NCBI GenBank assembly: GCA_958353395.1
Contig: CATWSG010000009.1
Span: forward strand, 4,753-68,752
Direction of reading: 5' to 3'
DNA length: 64,000 nucleotides
Source of the DNA: an uncultured Collinsella sp.
GTDB taxonomy: Bacteria > Actinomycetota > Coriobacteriia > Coriobacteriales > Coriobacteriaceae
In this document: positions 53,182-61,890 of the stretch, in pieces
Numbering within the stretch: the stretch's first letter is position 1
Layout: the number at the start of each line of letters is the position of its first letter
Position numbers and translations under genes: made by a program
The notes under the pieces: generated by a model
The model's database searches: none
Told to the model about the DNA's origin: nothing
What the model saw: only the letters and a program-made list of their open reading frames with translations

Positions 53182-55098
53182 CTAGGCGCGCTCCTCGATA
53201 GCACCGTTTCTATATGCATCGAGCAGCTGACGCAGGTCTTGGATTTGGCTGCGGATCTTGGCGCCAGTATCGGTGTCGCTCACCATGCGGCGACGGTCCG
53301 CTTGGTCAAAACGGTTGGTCTCGCTTTCGATGTCCACGTTGCGCGTGAGTGCCTCGGCAACCGTCGTAAAGGCCCGGTGCGACTTGAGGCGGCAGCCGCG
53401 CGAGCTCGAGATGAGCGTATAGCCGGCGATGCCCGTCTTGGGATGGTAAGCGCGGCAGAAGCCGCCATCGATGACCAGCAGCTTGCCCTCGGCGCGGATG
53501 GGCTGCTCGCCCTTGGTGGTTTTAACGGGCGTGTGGCCGTTGATGATGTGGCCGGTCGGCGAGCATGCCATGGGCGCGACGCCAAACTCGCGCATGATAT
53601 CATCGCAGACCGAGGGCGACTTGGTAAGCGTAAAGTACGGGTCCATCGGCTCGACCCAGGTGCTCTTATCGGCGATATAGGCGCGCTCAAAGGTACGCAC
53701 CAGGCGTCCGCTGGCGGGTGAGTTAAAGCCAATCCACAGGTACCACATCCAGTCGAGAGCGTCGCGGTCGCCCACGCGCCAGGCGCGGCGGGCGATGTGG
53801 TCGCAAAAATCGAGATAATCGCGGCCGGCGTGCCAGGTGCCCAGGCAGTTCATGCTGCTAAAGGTGCCGTCTTCGTTGAGCGGCACGCAGCCATGGAAGA
53901 GCAGGTTGCCGTTGGCGACCTTGTACATCGAGCCATGGGTGTAGAGGAAATCGATATGGCGATGCAGGTGATCGGCGGTGACAAACTCGGACACGAGCTT
54001 GTCGATGATGTGCTGCTCCTGAGACGTGAGCGTGTAGGGGTCCGCCGGGTCGACGGTGGGGAAGTCGTTGGTCGTGAGCGGCCACACGCTGCCGTCGGCG
54101 AGCGTGACCGTGCCGGTGTCGTGGTCGATCTTGTCGAGTAACAGGCGGTCGGTCATATCGAACTCGGGGTGGCGCTGGATAATCTGGCCCTCGAGCTTAA
54201 AGAGCAGCACGTTGATGGCCTTGATTAGCGGGGTGATGGGCTCACCGGCGGTGTAGGTGGCATCGGCAAAGGCAACAAGCTCGCGCAGCGAGATGCCGTA
54301 GTCGTTCTCGAGGATCTCGTAATTGTCGTAGCGTAGGTTGTTGCGCAGCACCGTGGCGATGCAGGCGGGCTCACCGGCCGCAGCGCCCATCCACAGCAGG
54401 TCGTGGTTGCCCCACTGGATATCGAGCGAATGGTAGGTGAGCAGGCGGTCCATAATCTTGGCCGCGCCGCCGCCTCGGTCGAAGATGTCGCCCACCAGGT
54501 GCAGGTGGTCGACGGCCAGCCGCTTGATGAGCGAGGCGAGCGACTCGATAAAGTCGTCGGCGCTGGCGGTCTCCAGGATGGACTCCACGATGCGCTCGTG
54601 ATAGCGCACGCGATAGTTGTTCTCGTCCGGGTGCGTGTGCAACAACTCGTCAATGATATAGGCGTAATCGCGCGGAATGGCCTTACGCACTTTGGAGCGC
54701 GTGTAGCGGCTTGAAAGCGAACGAGCGACCATGATGAGCTGGTCAAGCATCGTCTTGTACCAGGTGGGCGAGTCCTCGCGCTGGCTGCGGACCAGCTCGA
54801 TCTTCTCGCGCGGGTAGTAGATGAGCGTGCACAGCTCGCCCTTTTCGTCAAAGGAGAGCGTGTCGCCAAAGATCTCGTCGACATGTTCGCGCACGACGCC
54901 CGAGCAGTTGTTGAGGATGTGCATAAAGGCTTCGTACTCACCATGCACGTCGCTCATAAAATGCTCGGTGCCCTTGGGTAGGTTGAGGATGGCCGAGAGG
55001 TTGATAATTTCGGTAAATGCGGATTGTTCGGTGGGGAACTGTCTCGACAGCAGGCGCAGATACTTGAAGTCTTGCGGGTTGCGATCGAATGCGACCAT
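53182..55098 (-). CDS. fbp: Fructose-1,6-bisphosphatase, class 3
   Basis: A 638-residue class III fructose-bisphosphatase, the Firmicutes-type gluconeogenic enzyme of the calcineurin-like metallophosphatase fold. Metal-binding motifs are visible: HFMSDVHGEYEAF (D-x-H), VGDIFDRGGGAAKIMD (GDxxDRG) and QWGNHDLLWMGA (GNHD); later NGHTPVKTTKGEQP and VIDGGFCRAYHPKTGIAGY supply the distal histidines. The length is typical. ATG 55098 follows AAGG at six bases; a longer start at 55143 has none. It is divergent from degV across a 320-bp region with repeated GGTAAA motifs that may regulate it. Confidence 0.95.
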   Translation of the reverse strand: MVAFDRNPQDFKYLRLLSRQFPTEQSAFTEIINLSAILNLPKGTEHFMSDVHGEYEAFMHILNNCSGVVREHVDEIFGDTLSFDEKGELCTLIYYPREKIELVRSQREDSPTWYKTMLDQLIMVARSLSSRYTRSKVRKAIPRDYAYIIDELLHTHPDENNYRVRYHERIVESILETASADDFIESLASLIKRLAVDHLHLVGDIFDRGGGAAKIMDRLLTYHSLDIQWGNHDLLWMGAAAGEPACIATVLRNNLRYDNYEILENDYGISLRELVAFADATYTAGEPITPLIKAINVLLFKLEGQIIQRHPEFDMTDRLLLDKIDHDTGTVTLADGSVWPLTTNDFPTVDPADPYTLTSQEQHIIDKLVSEFVTADHLHRHIDFLYTHGSMYKVANGNLLFHGCVPLNEDGTFSSMNCLGTWHAGRDYLDFCDHIARRAWRVGDRDALDWMWYLWIGFNSPASGRLVRTFERAYIADKSTWVEPMDPYFTLTKSPSVCDDIMREFGVAPMACSPTGHIINGHTPVKTTKGEQPIRAEGKLLVIDGGFCRAYHPKTGIAGYTLISSSRGCRLKSHRAFTTVAEALTRNVDIESETNRFDQADRRRMVSDTDTGAKIRSQIQDLRQLLDAYRNGAIEERA

Positions 55099-55418
55099 GA
55101 AACACCTTCCGATGGGGCTGGTAAAACTGATAAACAGCGTCAAACGTTTACCAGTATGCGCCGCTTTTGTTTCGATTTTGCGCCAGCGGCTGAATTGTCG
55201 GCTGAACGGTTTGGTAAATCGATTTAGTGAAGGTAGATGTGTTGGTCGGGTGGAGACGACAGAGGGTGTTTTCTCAGATATTTATGCGTCGGGTCGGTGG
55301 AGACGATGGTGGTAAAGATGTTCACTATTTTTGGTTCGATTTGGTAAATAGTGGACATGTGTACCGCATGTAGGCTCACTGTGCGATAATTTGCGCAGCA
55401 ATGAGTAAGGAGCCTCAT
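55099..55418. promoter_or_regulatory. fbp-degV divergent control region with repeated GGTAAA motifs
   Basis: No gene lies here. GGTAAA occurs at 55120, 55213, 55311 and 55343, and its inverse TTTACC at 55147; the first and last-mentioned form a CTGGTAAA-N21-TTTACCAG palindrome (55118-55154). TTTGGTAAAT is exactly shared by two copies. Two copies of GGTGGAGACGA also occur (about 55242 and 55297). These look like operator sites. Confidence 0.5.
55380..55390 (+). promoter_or_regulatory. Extended -10 promoter of degV
   Basis: TGTGCGATAAT, an extended -10 element, 28 bp before the degV start. The identical 11-mer drives metG on the other strand at 61263-61273. Confidence 0.5.
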
Positions 55419-56309
55419 ATGAGTGATTTTGTCCTGACCTGTGAATCCGCCGCCGATCGAACCCGTGAGTTCTTTGCGTCGCGCAATATCCCTGTCGTGT
55501 GTTTTCATTACGAGATCGACGATGTTGTCTATACGGACGATCTGTATCAGTCGATTACGCCGGACGAGTTTTTTGCCCAGATTGCCGCGGGCGCCATGCC
55601 CAAGACGTCTCAGGTGAGCGTGGGTGAGTACGAGGAGTTTTGGGAGCCGTTTGTTGCCGAGGGTAAAGACGTGCTGCACCTGACGTTGTCGTCGGGTATT
55701 TCGGGCACGTATGGATCGGCCTGCGTCGCGGCGCAGATGCTTGCGGATCGCTATCCCGAGGGCGGCAAGGTGCGCGTCATCGATTCGCTGGCGGCGTCTT
55801 CGGGCTTTGGCCTGTTGTTGGAATATGCCGCCGATGTGCGCGATAGTGGGGCTTCACTCGACGAGACGGCTGCCTGGATCGAGGAGCACAAGCTCAACCT
55901 GCACCACTGGTTCTTCTCGACCGATCTGTCGAGCTACCTGCGCGGCGGTCGCATTTCGGCCGCGAGCGCGATCATCGGCACGGCGCTTAAGATTTGCCCG
56001 CTTATGACGGTCGATTGCGAAGGTAAGCTGTCGCCACGTGAGAAGATTCGCACTAAGAAGCGCGCGATTTCCGAGATGGCTAAGACCATGATGGCACACG
56101 TACAGGACGGTGCAGATTATTCGGGTAAGTGCATCATGTCGCAGTCGGCGTGCCGCGAGGATGCCGAGGCGGTCGCGGCGCTGATTGAGGAACAGGTTCC
56201 GCAGCTTAAAGGCAAGATTGAGATCAATGACATCGGTACTCTGATTGGCTCGCATACCGGACCTGGTACGGTGGCGCTCTTCTTTATGGGCGACAAGCGC
56301 GTGGATTAA
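55419..56309 (+). CDS. DegV family fatty-acid-binding protein
   Basis: A 296-residue DegV/FakB-type protein; the family binds a fatty acid and presents it to the kinase FakA. The first domain starts DFVLTCESAADRT, and the ligand loop SQVSVGEYEEFW and LSSGISGTYGSA contain the conserved Ser/Thr residues. The second domain has SYLRGGRISAASAIIGTAL and the final GPGTVALFFMG. TAAGGAG at 55405-55411 sets ATG 55419. No fakA is adjacent. It is monocistronic and ends at a hairpin shared with the convergent gene. Confidence 0.9.
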   Translation: MSDFVLTCESAADRTREFFASRNIPVVCFHYEIDDVVYTDDLYQSITPDEFFAQIAAGAMPKTSQVSVGEYEEFWEPFVAEGKDVLHLTLSSGISGTYGSACVAAQMLADRYPEGGKVRVIDSLAASSGFGLLLEYAADVRDSGASLDETAAWIEEHKLNLHHWFFSTDLSSYLRGGRISAASAIIGTALKICPLMTVDCEGKLSPREKIRTKKRAISEMAKTMMAHVQDGADYSGKCIMSQSACREDAEAVAALIEEQVPQLKGKIEINDIGTLIGSHTGPGTVALFFMGDKRVD

Positions 56310-56340
56310 TTTGCCCCATCACGTCGCTGCATGATTGCTC

Positions 56341-56378
56341 AAACGAAAACGGCCCGCCTCACGTTTGTGGGGCGGGCC
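56341..56378 (-). terminator. Terminator of the TIM-barrel gene (shared hairpin)
   Basis: GGCCCGCC (56351-56358) pairs with GGCGGGCC (56371-56378), plus an inner CAC/GTG pair. On the minus strand GTTTTCGTTT follows, making it a terminator there; it may also act weakly on degV. Confidence 0.78.
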
Positions 56379-56389
56379 AAGATGTTTTG

Positions 56390-57481
56390 CTAGCGTTTCT
56401 TTCCGCGGAAGAAAAAGCCGTGCAGTGACGGCTTGAGGCCGCGGTTGGCGCGATGCTCCTCGACGCGCTCGTGGATCGAAGCGACGCGCTCGATGACTTC
56501 GTCGGGAATCGGCACATCGGGATTCATGTTCTCGACTTGGCTGACCTCGGCGGCGGCGACCTGGTCGATAATGGGCACGTCGTCGCGCGAGATGACAGGT
56601 GTGGCGTCTTCCTTCATCTTGCGATAACGCTGCATCATGTCGGTCTGTAGCTGCTGGGCCGAAGGCGGTGTCCAGATGATGGCGTTGGCGCCGGCGGCGA
56701 TGGTCTCGCGAATGCTCTCGGGCGTCTTGCCGCCCGGCGCGATAAGCGGCAGGTTGGGATAGTGCTCGCGCAGCTCGCGTAGGACCTGGGGCGTGTTCTT
56801 GCCGGCGGCGATGTTGAGAATCTTGGCTCCAGCGCGCACCTTGGCGTGGGCATCGTCGTCGCAGCGAACGACCGTGGCGATGACGGGGATGTCGGCGATG
56901 TTGGTGATGTGCTCGACCATCTCGGCAGTAGCGGGGGAGTTGACCACGCAGCCCGCCGCGCCCTGCATCTCGGAGACGGCTGCCATCTGCACGGAGCGCT
57001 TACCGGTCGTAGTTCCGCCACCCACGCCTACAAAGACCGGGCACTCGGCGACGGTCAGCAGCGCTTGCGTAATGGCGGGCTGCGGCGTGAAAGGGTAGAC
57101 CGCAAAGACGGCGTCGGCGTTGGAGTTGCGGATAACCGCGACATCGGTGGTGTAAATGAGCGACTTGATGCGTCGGCCAAAGAGCGTGAAGCCGCTGGCC
57201 TCCTCGATCTCGTCGGGCATGCGAAGGGCAGCCTTGCGCAGGCGTCCGTCGATGGGCAGGGGCTCCATAGGGAGCAGGCCGTTGGGCGTGACGGCTATTT
57301 GGGGCTCGGTGAACTCGTCTGCAAGCTCGACCTCGGAAAAATCGACCGAGGCGACGATGTCCTCGTGCACCTCGGCGGGCACATCGATGGGAGCTTGGTC
57401 GTTTGCCGCCGCAGGCGTGTCGAAGGAGCTGGTGCCGACGAAGGCGTCGACGCGCTCATTTAGATCGTTGAGGGTATCCAT
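56390..57481 (-). CDS. TIM-barrel protein of KDPG-aldolase-like type, unknown function
   Basis: A 363-residue protein. An acidic N-terminal extension of about 70 residues precedes a (beta/alpha)8 barrel with segments VAVIRNSNADAVFAVYPF, VGVGGGTTTGKRS, GAAGCVVNSPA, IPVIATVVRCDDD, GAKILNIAAGKNTPQV and the phosphate-type loop IAPGGKTPESI, then AGANAIIWTPPS. This resembles ribulose-phosphate-binding barrels such as KDPG aldolase, but I cannot identify catalytic residues with certainty. The C-terminal 80 residues are charged and end in a basic FFFRGKKR. The ribosome site is weak. It is monocistronic with no pathway context. Confidence 0.65.
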   Translation of the reverse strand: MDTLNDLNERVDAFVGTSSFDTPAAANDQAPIDVPAEVHEDIVASVDFSEVELADEFTEPQIAVTPNGLLPMEPLPIDGRLRKAALRMPDEIEEASGFTLFGRRIKSLIYTTDVAVIRNSNADAVFAVYPFTPQPAITQALLTVAECPVFVGVGGGTTTGKRSVQMAAVSEMQGAAGCVVNSPATAEMVEHITNIADIPVIATVVRCDDDAHAKVRAGAKILNIAAGKNTPQVLRELREHYPNLPLIAPGGKTPESIRETIAAGANAIIWTPPSAQQLQTDMMQRYRKMKEDATPVISRDDVPIIDQVAAAEVSQVENMNPDVPIPDEVIERVASIHERVEEHRANRGLKPSLHGFFFRGKKR

Positions 57482-57672
57482 GGAGGCTCGATTCTATGTG
57501 ATGATGGCCGGCGCGATGCAGCCGGAATTGCGAATGCTAAATCGTTTGACGAGTTGATTTTTCCCCGCCGCGCCATCCGTTAGACCGAAGGGCCGGCGAA
57601 CGTGAAGGAGCTGTGGTGGCGGGTATCGAGGTGCTATCTTGAAAGCCCCGTTTAAAAGAGAGGTGACGCGGT

Positions 57673-57843
57673 ATGGAATTGACGGCAATGTTTGGCTCGA
57701 TCGGCCTGTGTGTGGCCGCAATCGTTGCCGCCGCGGTCATCTACTTTGTGGTCACGGCCATTAAGGGCAAAAGGGCCGAACGCAAGGAGCGCGCGATGCT
57801 TAAACAGCATCGCGACCAGCAGGGCAAACGCGCACAGAGATAG
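57673..57843 (+). CDS. Small single-helix membrane protein (56 residues)
   Basis: A short gene encoding MELTAMFGSIGLCVAAIV, a hydrophobic helix to about residue 29, and a basic tail (KGKRAERKERAMLKQHR). Topology is N-out, C-in with a strongly positive cytoplasmic end. AGAGAGGTGA lies about seven bases before ATG 57673, codon use fits the neighbours, and the frame ends cleanly in TAG. It stands between two minus-strand genes, so it has its own promoter. Function is unknown; similar tiny proteins scaffold membrane complexes. Confidence 0.7.
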   Translation: MELTAMFGSIGLCVAAIVAAAVIYFVVTAIKGKRAERKERAMLKQHRDQQGKRAQR

Positions 57844-57867
57844 CTTGTTGAGTTTTGGATCCGTGCG

Positions 57868-58971
57868 CTAGCTGCGTTTTCGGATCAGGGCAATGTAGAA
57901 GCCCTCAAAGTCGCGGCTAGGCGGAATGGTGAGCGTGCCGGGCAGGCCGTTGACGATGGCCGATACCTGACCCGCGGCAATGGCCTCGGTGAGAGCGTTG
58001 CTCTCGATATGCGGCTCCTCGCCGGCGTCCTGGGTGCGTCGTGCTTCACTTTCGCTTGGCGTGCCGTCGAGGGGGATAAGCTCGCAGTCCATATGCTTGT
58101 CGAGGGCCTCTTGCAGGGCGTCCTCGTTTTCCTGCGGCAAGATCGAACAAGTGGAATAGACGAGCGTGCCGCCCGGTTTGAGGGCCCCCATGGCGCGGTC
58201 CAGAAGTGCTCGCTGCGAGCGGGCGCACTTGCTCAGCAACTGCTCGGTGAGGCCGCGCAGGCTTTTCTCGTTGCCACTGATGACGGTGCCCGTGCCGGTG
58301 CAGGGAGCGTCGAGCAGGATGCGGTCAAAGCGGAAGAACTCGTCGAGCTCGCGTGCGTCGATGCGCATGACGGGCACGTTTTTGGCACCCTGGCGATGGA
58401 GGTTCGACTCGAGCTTTTCGGCGCGGGGAATGCTCATCTCACAGGCGGTGAGGTGCGCCTGTCCCTGGGTGAGGGCGGCGATCTGCGTCGTCTTGCCGCC
58501 GGGGGCTGCGCACATGTCCAGGATGTCCTCGCCTGCCTGGGCGCCCAGGACCAACGGCGGCATCATGGATGACAGGCTCTGCAGGTAGATTTTGCCGTCG
58601 CGGTAGATGTCGAGATCCCACAGATCTGAAACCTGGGCCTCGGGCAGGATAAAGGCGTCCGGATACCAGGTAACGGTTTGGTGGGCGATGCAGGCGGCAT
58701 CGAGCGCCGCAGCGATGTCCTCGGCGGTCGCCTTGAGCGTGTTGGCGCGCAGCGTGACCGGGCGTGTGGCCGCGGCGCCGAAGCCCTCGATCATGAGCTT
58801 GGCATCGGCGGGCGCATAGGCGCCGGCGACCGTGTCGACCATAAAGCGCGGCAGGTCGGCGGCGCAGGGAAGGGCGGCAAGCTGGTCGGAAAGCTCGGTA
58901 GCAGCAAACTGCCTGAGCTTGAGCTCGGCCTTGACCTGCTTTTTCTGCTTACGACGACGCGGCTTGGACAT
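57868..58971 (-). CDS. RsmB/RsmF-type RNA (cytosine-5) methyltransferase
   Basis: A 367-residue NOL1/NOP2/Sun-family methyltransferase that methylates cytosine in rRNA or tRNA with SAM. The SAM loop DMCAAPGGKTTQIAAL is present. The two catalytic cysteines are in DAPCTGTGTV (motif IV) and YSTCSILPQENE (motif VI). The lysine/arginine-rich N-terminus (KPRRRKQKKQVK) likely binds RNA. The C-terminus ends with the SRDFEGFYIALIRK segment usual in the family; the PUA or NusB domain of longer members is missing. ATG 58971 follows GGAAAG. It is followed in the same direction by no close gene. Confidence 0.88.
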   Translation of the reverse strand: MSKPRRRKQKKQVKAELKLRQFAATELSDQLAALPCAADLPRFMVDTVAGAYAPADAKLMIEGFGAAATRPVTLRANTLKATAEDIAAALDAACIAHQTVTWYPDAFILPEAQVSDLWDLDIYRDGKIYLQSLSSMMPPLVLGAQAGEDILDMCAAPGGKTTQIAALTQGQAHLTACEMSIPRAEKLESNLHRQGAKNVPVMRIDARELDEFFRFDRILLDAPCTGTGTVISGNEKSLRGLTEQLLSKCARSQRALLDRAMGALKPGGTLVYSTCSILPQENEDALQEALDKHMDCELIPLDGTPSESEARRTQDAGEEPHIESNALTEAIAAGQVSAIVNGLPGTLTIPPSRDFEGFYIALIRKRS

Positions 58972-59030
58972 CCGTCTTTCCTTCCCGTCCCAAATTGACT
59001 ACTTTCCGGGCACGCCGCTGCTGGCGTGCT

Positions 59031-61181
59031 TTAGTACTGGCTCTCGTGCTTGCTAAAGAAGTCGAAGCGCGGGGGCAGCGGCTTCACGCGGTGCTCGCCG
59101 GGCTTCTCGCCCAGGCTCTCCACAAACTCATCCGTGGAGGCAAAGATGTTATCCCAGCTAAAGAAGGCGACCGGGTCAACGTCGAAGTACTCGCTGATGA
59201 GCTCGCAGCCGGCCGGCACGATGCCGTGCATGAGCACGGTCGCTACGCGCAGCTCGGTAAAGGCGTCGACGAGGGCCTGCGTCATGGCGGCGTTGGCCGG
59301 CTCGCCCTCGAGCTTGTTGGCGACCTTGGAGGCATCGCTCCAGCGCTTGTTGGCGGCGCGCAGGTAGTCGTCGCACACAGCGAGCGCGTGGTGCGTCTCG
59401 AACTTGTACATGGCCTGCTCAAACGCGAGGGCGGCTTGCTCGGCGGCCTCGACCACGGTGGCCGAGGCGGCGCCAGCGGGAATGCAACCGTTGCGGTACG
59501 GGCTCTCGTCGCCTTCCTTGACGGCGACGCCGTAGAAGCAGCTGCGGGCCAGGCGGTTGAAGACGCCGGTCAAAAGGGCGCTTTCCTTAAGGGCCGGATC
59601 GATGACGCGCTTGTCGTCGCAGGCGTGTACCTCGTTGCCGTCCTTGTCCTTGCCGGTCACGCGGGTGTCGTATGCCTTGGGGCTAAAGCTCACCGGCTTC
59701 TCGGACAGGCCGAGCGACAGCCAATGCGCGCGCATCTGCTCGCAGGTGTAGTGGTTGAGCAGGTCGTCTGCCGGCGGGGGAGGAGTCTGCGAGGACGAGC
59801 TTGCCTTTTTGCCCATGTAGAGCAGGTGGTAGCAGGCGCTGACGGTGCTCTGCGTGAGGTTCCAACCCAGGGCCTCCCACATGGCGGTCTGCGCGATGCA
59901 ATAGAAGTAGATGTTGTCCTGGCCAATGAACTGGTAGATCTGTGCGTCATCCGAGCACCACCAGTCGCGCCAGTCGAGCGAGCTGTGCTGGTAGGTGGGC
60001 GCGGGGACCTGCGTGGAATCGGCGGCGGGCTCGCCCATGAGGGCGGCATCCTGGGCGGCGACGCCCTCGGTCACGCCGGCGGCCTTGGCATCGCGTGCGA
60101 GCACGGTGCGCGTATAGCTGATGGGAGCCCACAGGCTCTCGGGCCAGCACCAGCAGGTGACGTCGGAGACGCCATCGACCTCGGGCACCGGAACGCCCCA
60201 GTCGATGTTGCCGGTGATGCGGAAGGGTACGAGCGCCTTGCCGCTGCGGAAGCGCACGCCGCCGTTGGCGAGCACCGCGTGGGCATCGTCGCGCTCCTTC
60301 CAGCTGGGGAAGGTGACGGTAAAGCTGCTCTTGTTGCCCTCGGGCTCCAGCACGGTGTGCTCGGGAAGCTGATCCTCGACGGCATCGAAGGCCTCGCGGA
60401 ACTTGTTCTGGATGTAGAGCTGGGCCGGCAGCAGCCACTCTTCCATGGTCTTGGAGACCACGGAGCGAACCTGCGGGTTCTGGGCGAGCTTGGCGGTATA
60501 GGTTTTCATAAAGTCGAGGTAGGCCGGCAGGTCGAAGTAGAGGTTGTCGACCGGGCGCAGCTCGGGCACCTCGCCGGTGAGCTGGCTTTTGGGCGCGATG
60601 AGCTCCTCGGGCTCAAACTGGTGACCCAGGTCGCACTCGTCGGCATAAGCCTTCTCGGACTTGCAGCCCTGGATGGGGCAGCGGCCGATCACCTGGCGGC
60701 CGTTGAGGAACGTGCCGGCCTTGGCGTCGTAGAACTGCAGCGTGGAGCGCTTGGAGATGGTGCCCTGTTCGTGCAGACGCTCGATAATCTCGGCGGTCAC
60801 CTCGTTGTGAATCTGCGCAGCCGGCTCAAGGCCCGAGCCGCCGTAGATATCGCAGCTGATGTTGTAGTTGTTGAGGGTCGCGGCCTGGCGGGAGTGATTG
60901 GACTCGACATACTCGGCGATGGACTTGTCGTAGCCCTCGTTCTCCTTGAGCTTGCGGTAGCTCTCCATGATGGGCGAGCCATAGCAGTCGGTGCCCGAGG
61001 TGAAGATGACGTTCTCGCGGCCCAGGCGGTCGCGCAGGAAGCGGGCGAAGAAGTCGGCAGGGACAAAGACGCCGCCAACATGGCCAAAGTGAAGGCCCTT
61101 GTTGCCGTAGGGCTCGCCGGCGGTAACGATGGCGCGGCGAGGCCAGTTGGGACGGTCGTTCATGGAGTATTTGGATGCCAT
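59031..61181 (-). CDS. metG: Methionyl-tRNA synthetase
   Basis: A 716-residue class I aminoacyl-tRNA synthetase. The HIGH motif is HFGH at residues 31-34 (GLHFGHVGGVF), the connective peptide has zinc-type cysteines (RCPIQGC, DECDLGHQ), and FIGQDNIYFYC marks the Met/ATP pocket. The KMSKS loop reads KKASSSSQTPPPP (about residue 457): the second and final signature residues are changed, as in a MetG subtype I believe occurs in some anaerobes. The C-terminal helical domain is complete; no tRNA-binding OB extension follows. ATG 61181 follows AAGGAG; an extended -10 box lies at 61263-61273. Confidence 0.93.
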   Translation of the reverse strand: MASKYSMNDRPNWPRRAIVTAGEPYGNKGLHFGHVGGVFVPADFFARFLRDRLGRENVIFTSGTDCYGSPIMESYRKLKENEGYDKSIAEYVESNHSRQAATLNNYNISCDIYGGSGLEPAAQIHNEVTAEIIERLHEQGTISKRSTLQFYDAKAGTFLNGRQVIGRCPIQGCKSEKAYADECDLGHQFEPEELIAPKSQLTGEVPELRPVDNLYFDLPAYLDFMKTYTAKLAQNPQVRSVVSKTMEEWLLPAQLYIQNKFREAFDAVEDQLPEHTVLEPEGNKSSFTVTFPSWKERDDAHAVLANGGVRFRSGKALVPFRITGNIDWGVPVPEVDGVSDVTCWCWPESLWAPISYTRTVLARDAKAAGVTEGVAAQDAALMGEPAADSTQVPAPTYQHSSLDWRDWWCSDDAQIYQFIGQDNIYFYCIAQTAMWEALGWNLTQSTVSACYHLLYMGKKASSSSQTPPPPADDLLNHYTCEQMRAHWLSLGLSEKPVSFSPKAYDTRVTGKDKDGNEVHACDDKRVIDPALKESALLTGVFNRLARSCFYGVAVKEGDESPYRNGCIPAGAASATVVEAAEQAALAFEQAMYKFETHHALAVCDDYLRAANKRWSDASKVANKLEGEPANAAMTQALVDAFTELRVATVLMHGIVPAGCELISEYFDVDPVAFFSWDNIFASTDEFVESLGEKPGEHRVKPLPPRFDFFSKHESQY

Positions 61182-61262
61182 GGGACTCCTTCGCATATGG
61201 TGAGAGCGCAGCCGGGCGTGGGGCTCGGCGGCGCGGTGGTCAATTCGTGCATATCGTTCGAC

Positions 61263-61273
61263 ATTATCGCACA
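61263..61273 (-). promoter_or_regulatory. Extended -10 promoter of metG
   Basis: Minus-strand TGTGCGATAAT, identical to the degV element, 82 bp before the metG ATG. Confidence 0.5.
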
Positions 61274-61313
61274 TGCGGACGGGTACGTGGCAGGGGCGCT
61301 ATCCTAAGATGCT

Positions 61314-61880
61314 ATGAATGAGATTTCCAACATACATGCGTTTGAAGACGAGGATTTTCTGCACGCCTGCTTTGTGTGGGGGATGGCCGTGCTTGGCGCA
61401 TTTGCCGTGTGCCTAGTGCCGGTGTTTATGCTGCTGGGCGGACCCGCGGACCTGGATGCGGCTGACGCGGGCGGCTGGACCACGGTCGTGGGCTGGATAG
61501 TCGGCTTGGCTGCGATCTCAATGGCGTCGTTCGCCGTGCACGAGCTGGTGCACGGTGTGTTTTTTAAGCTGCTGGCGCCTGTGGGCGCGAAGGTGACCTT
61601 TGGGGCGAATCGCGAGACGGCGATGATCTATGCCTGCGCCGAGGGCGTGGTGTATTCGCGCCGGCGGTACGTGGCAGTTTGCCTGGCACCGACGGTTGTT
61701 GTGACGACAGCGTTTGCCCTGGGGTTTGCGTTCTCGGGCTATCCGCTGCTGTGCTACCTGGCGACCGGCTTGCATTTGTCGGGCTGTGTGGGCGACTGGT
61801 ATTACGTGCGGACCATTTTGCGCGACCGCCGCATTGTCGCCTGCGAGGACACGTCCTTCGGCGTGCGCTTTTTCGGGTGA
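61314..61880 (+). CDS. DUF3267 membrane metalloprotease-like protein
   Basis: A 188-residue protein with four or five membrane helices of the DUF3267 family. An HExxH zinc motif lies in helix 2: FAVHELVHGVFFKLL (H at about residue 76). A later conserved segment, LHLSGCVGDWYYVR, could give the third ligand (Asp). The family is related to intramembrane site-2-type metalloproteases, but no substrate is known. The ribosome site is weak and ATG 61314 is about 40 bp from the metG promoter. Its stop lies ten bases before queH. Confidence 0.82.
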   Translation: MNEISNIHAFEDEDFLHACFVWGMAVLGAFAVCLVPVFMLLGGPADLDAADAGGWTTVVGWIVGLAAISMASFAVHELVHGVFFKLLAPVGAKVTFGANRETAMIYACAEGVVYSRRRYVAVCLAPTVVVTTAFALGFAFSGYPLLCYLATGLHLSGCVGDWYYVRTILRDRRIVACEDTSFGVRFFG

Positions 61881-61890
61881 GGAGATGTCG

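Noticed and set aside
58995..61307. A 770-codon frame opposite metG
   Set aside because: It covers exactly the metG gene and its product has only the low-complexity Gly/Val/Leu/Ala composition expected of an antisense frame.
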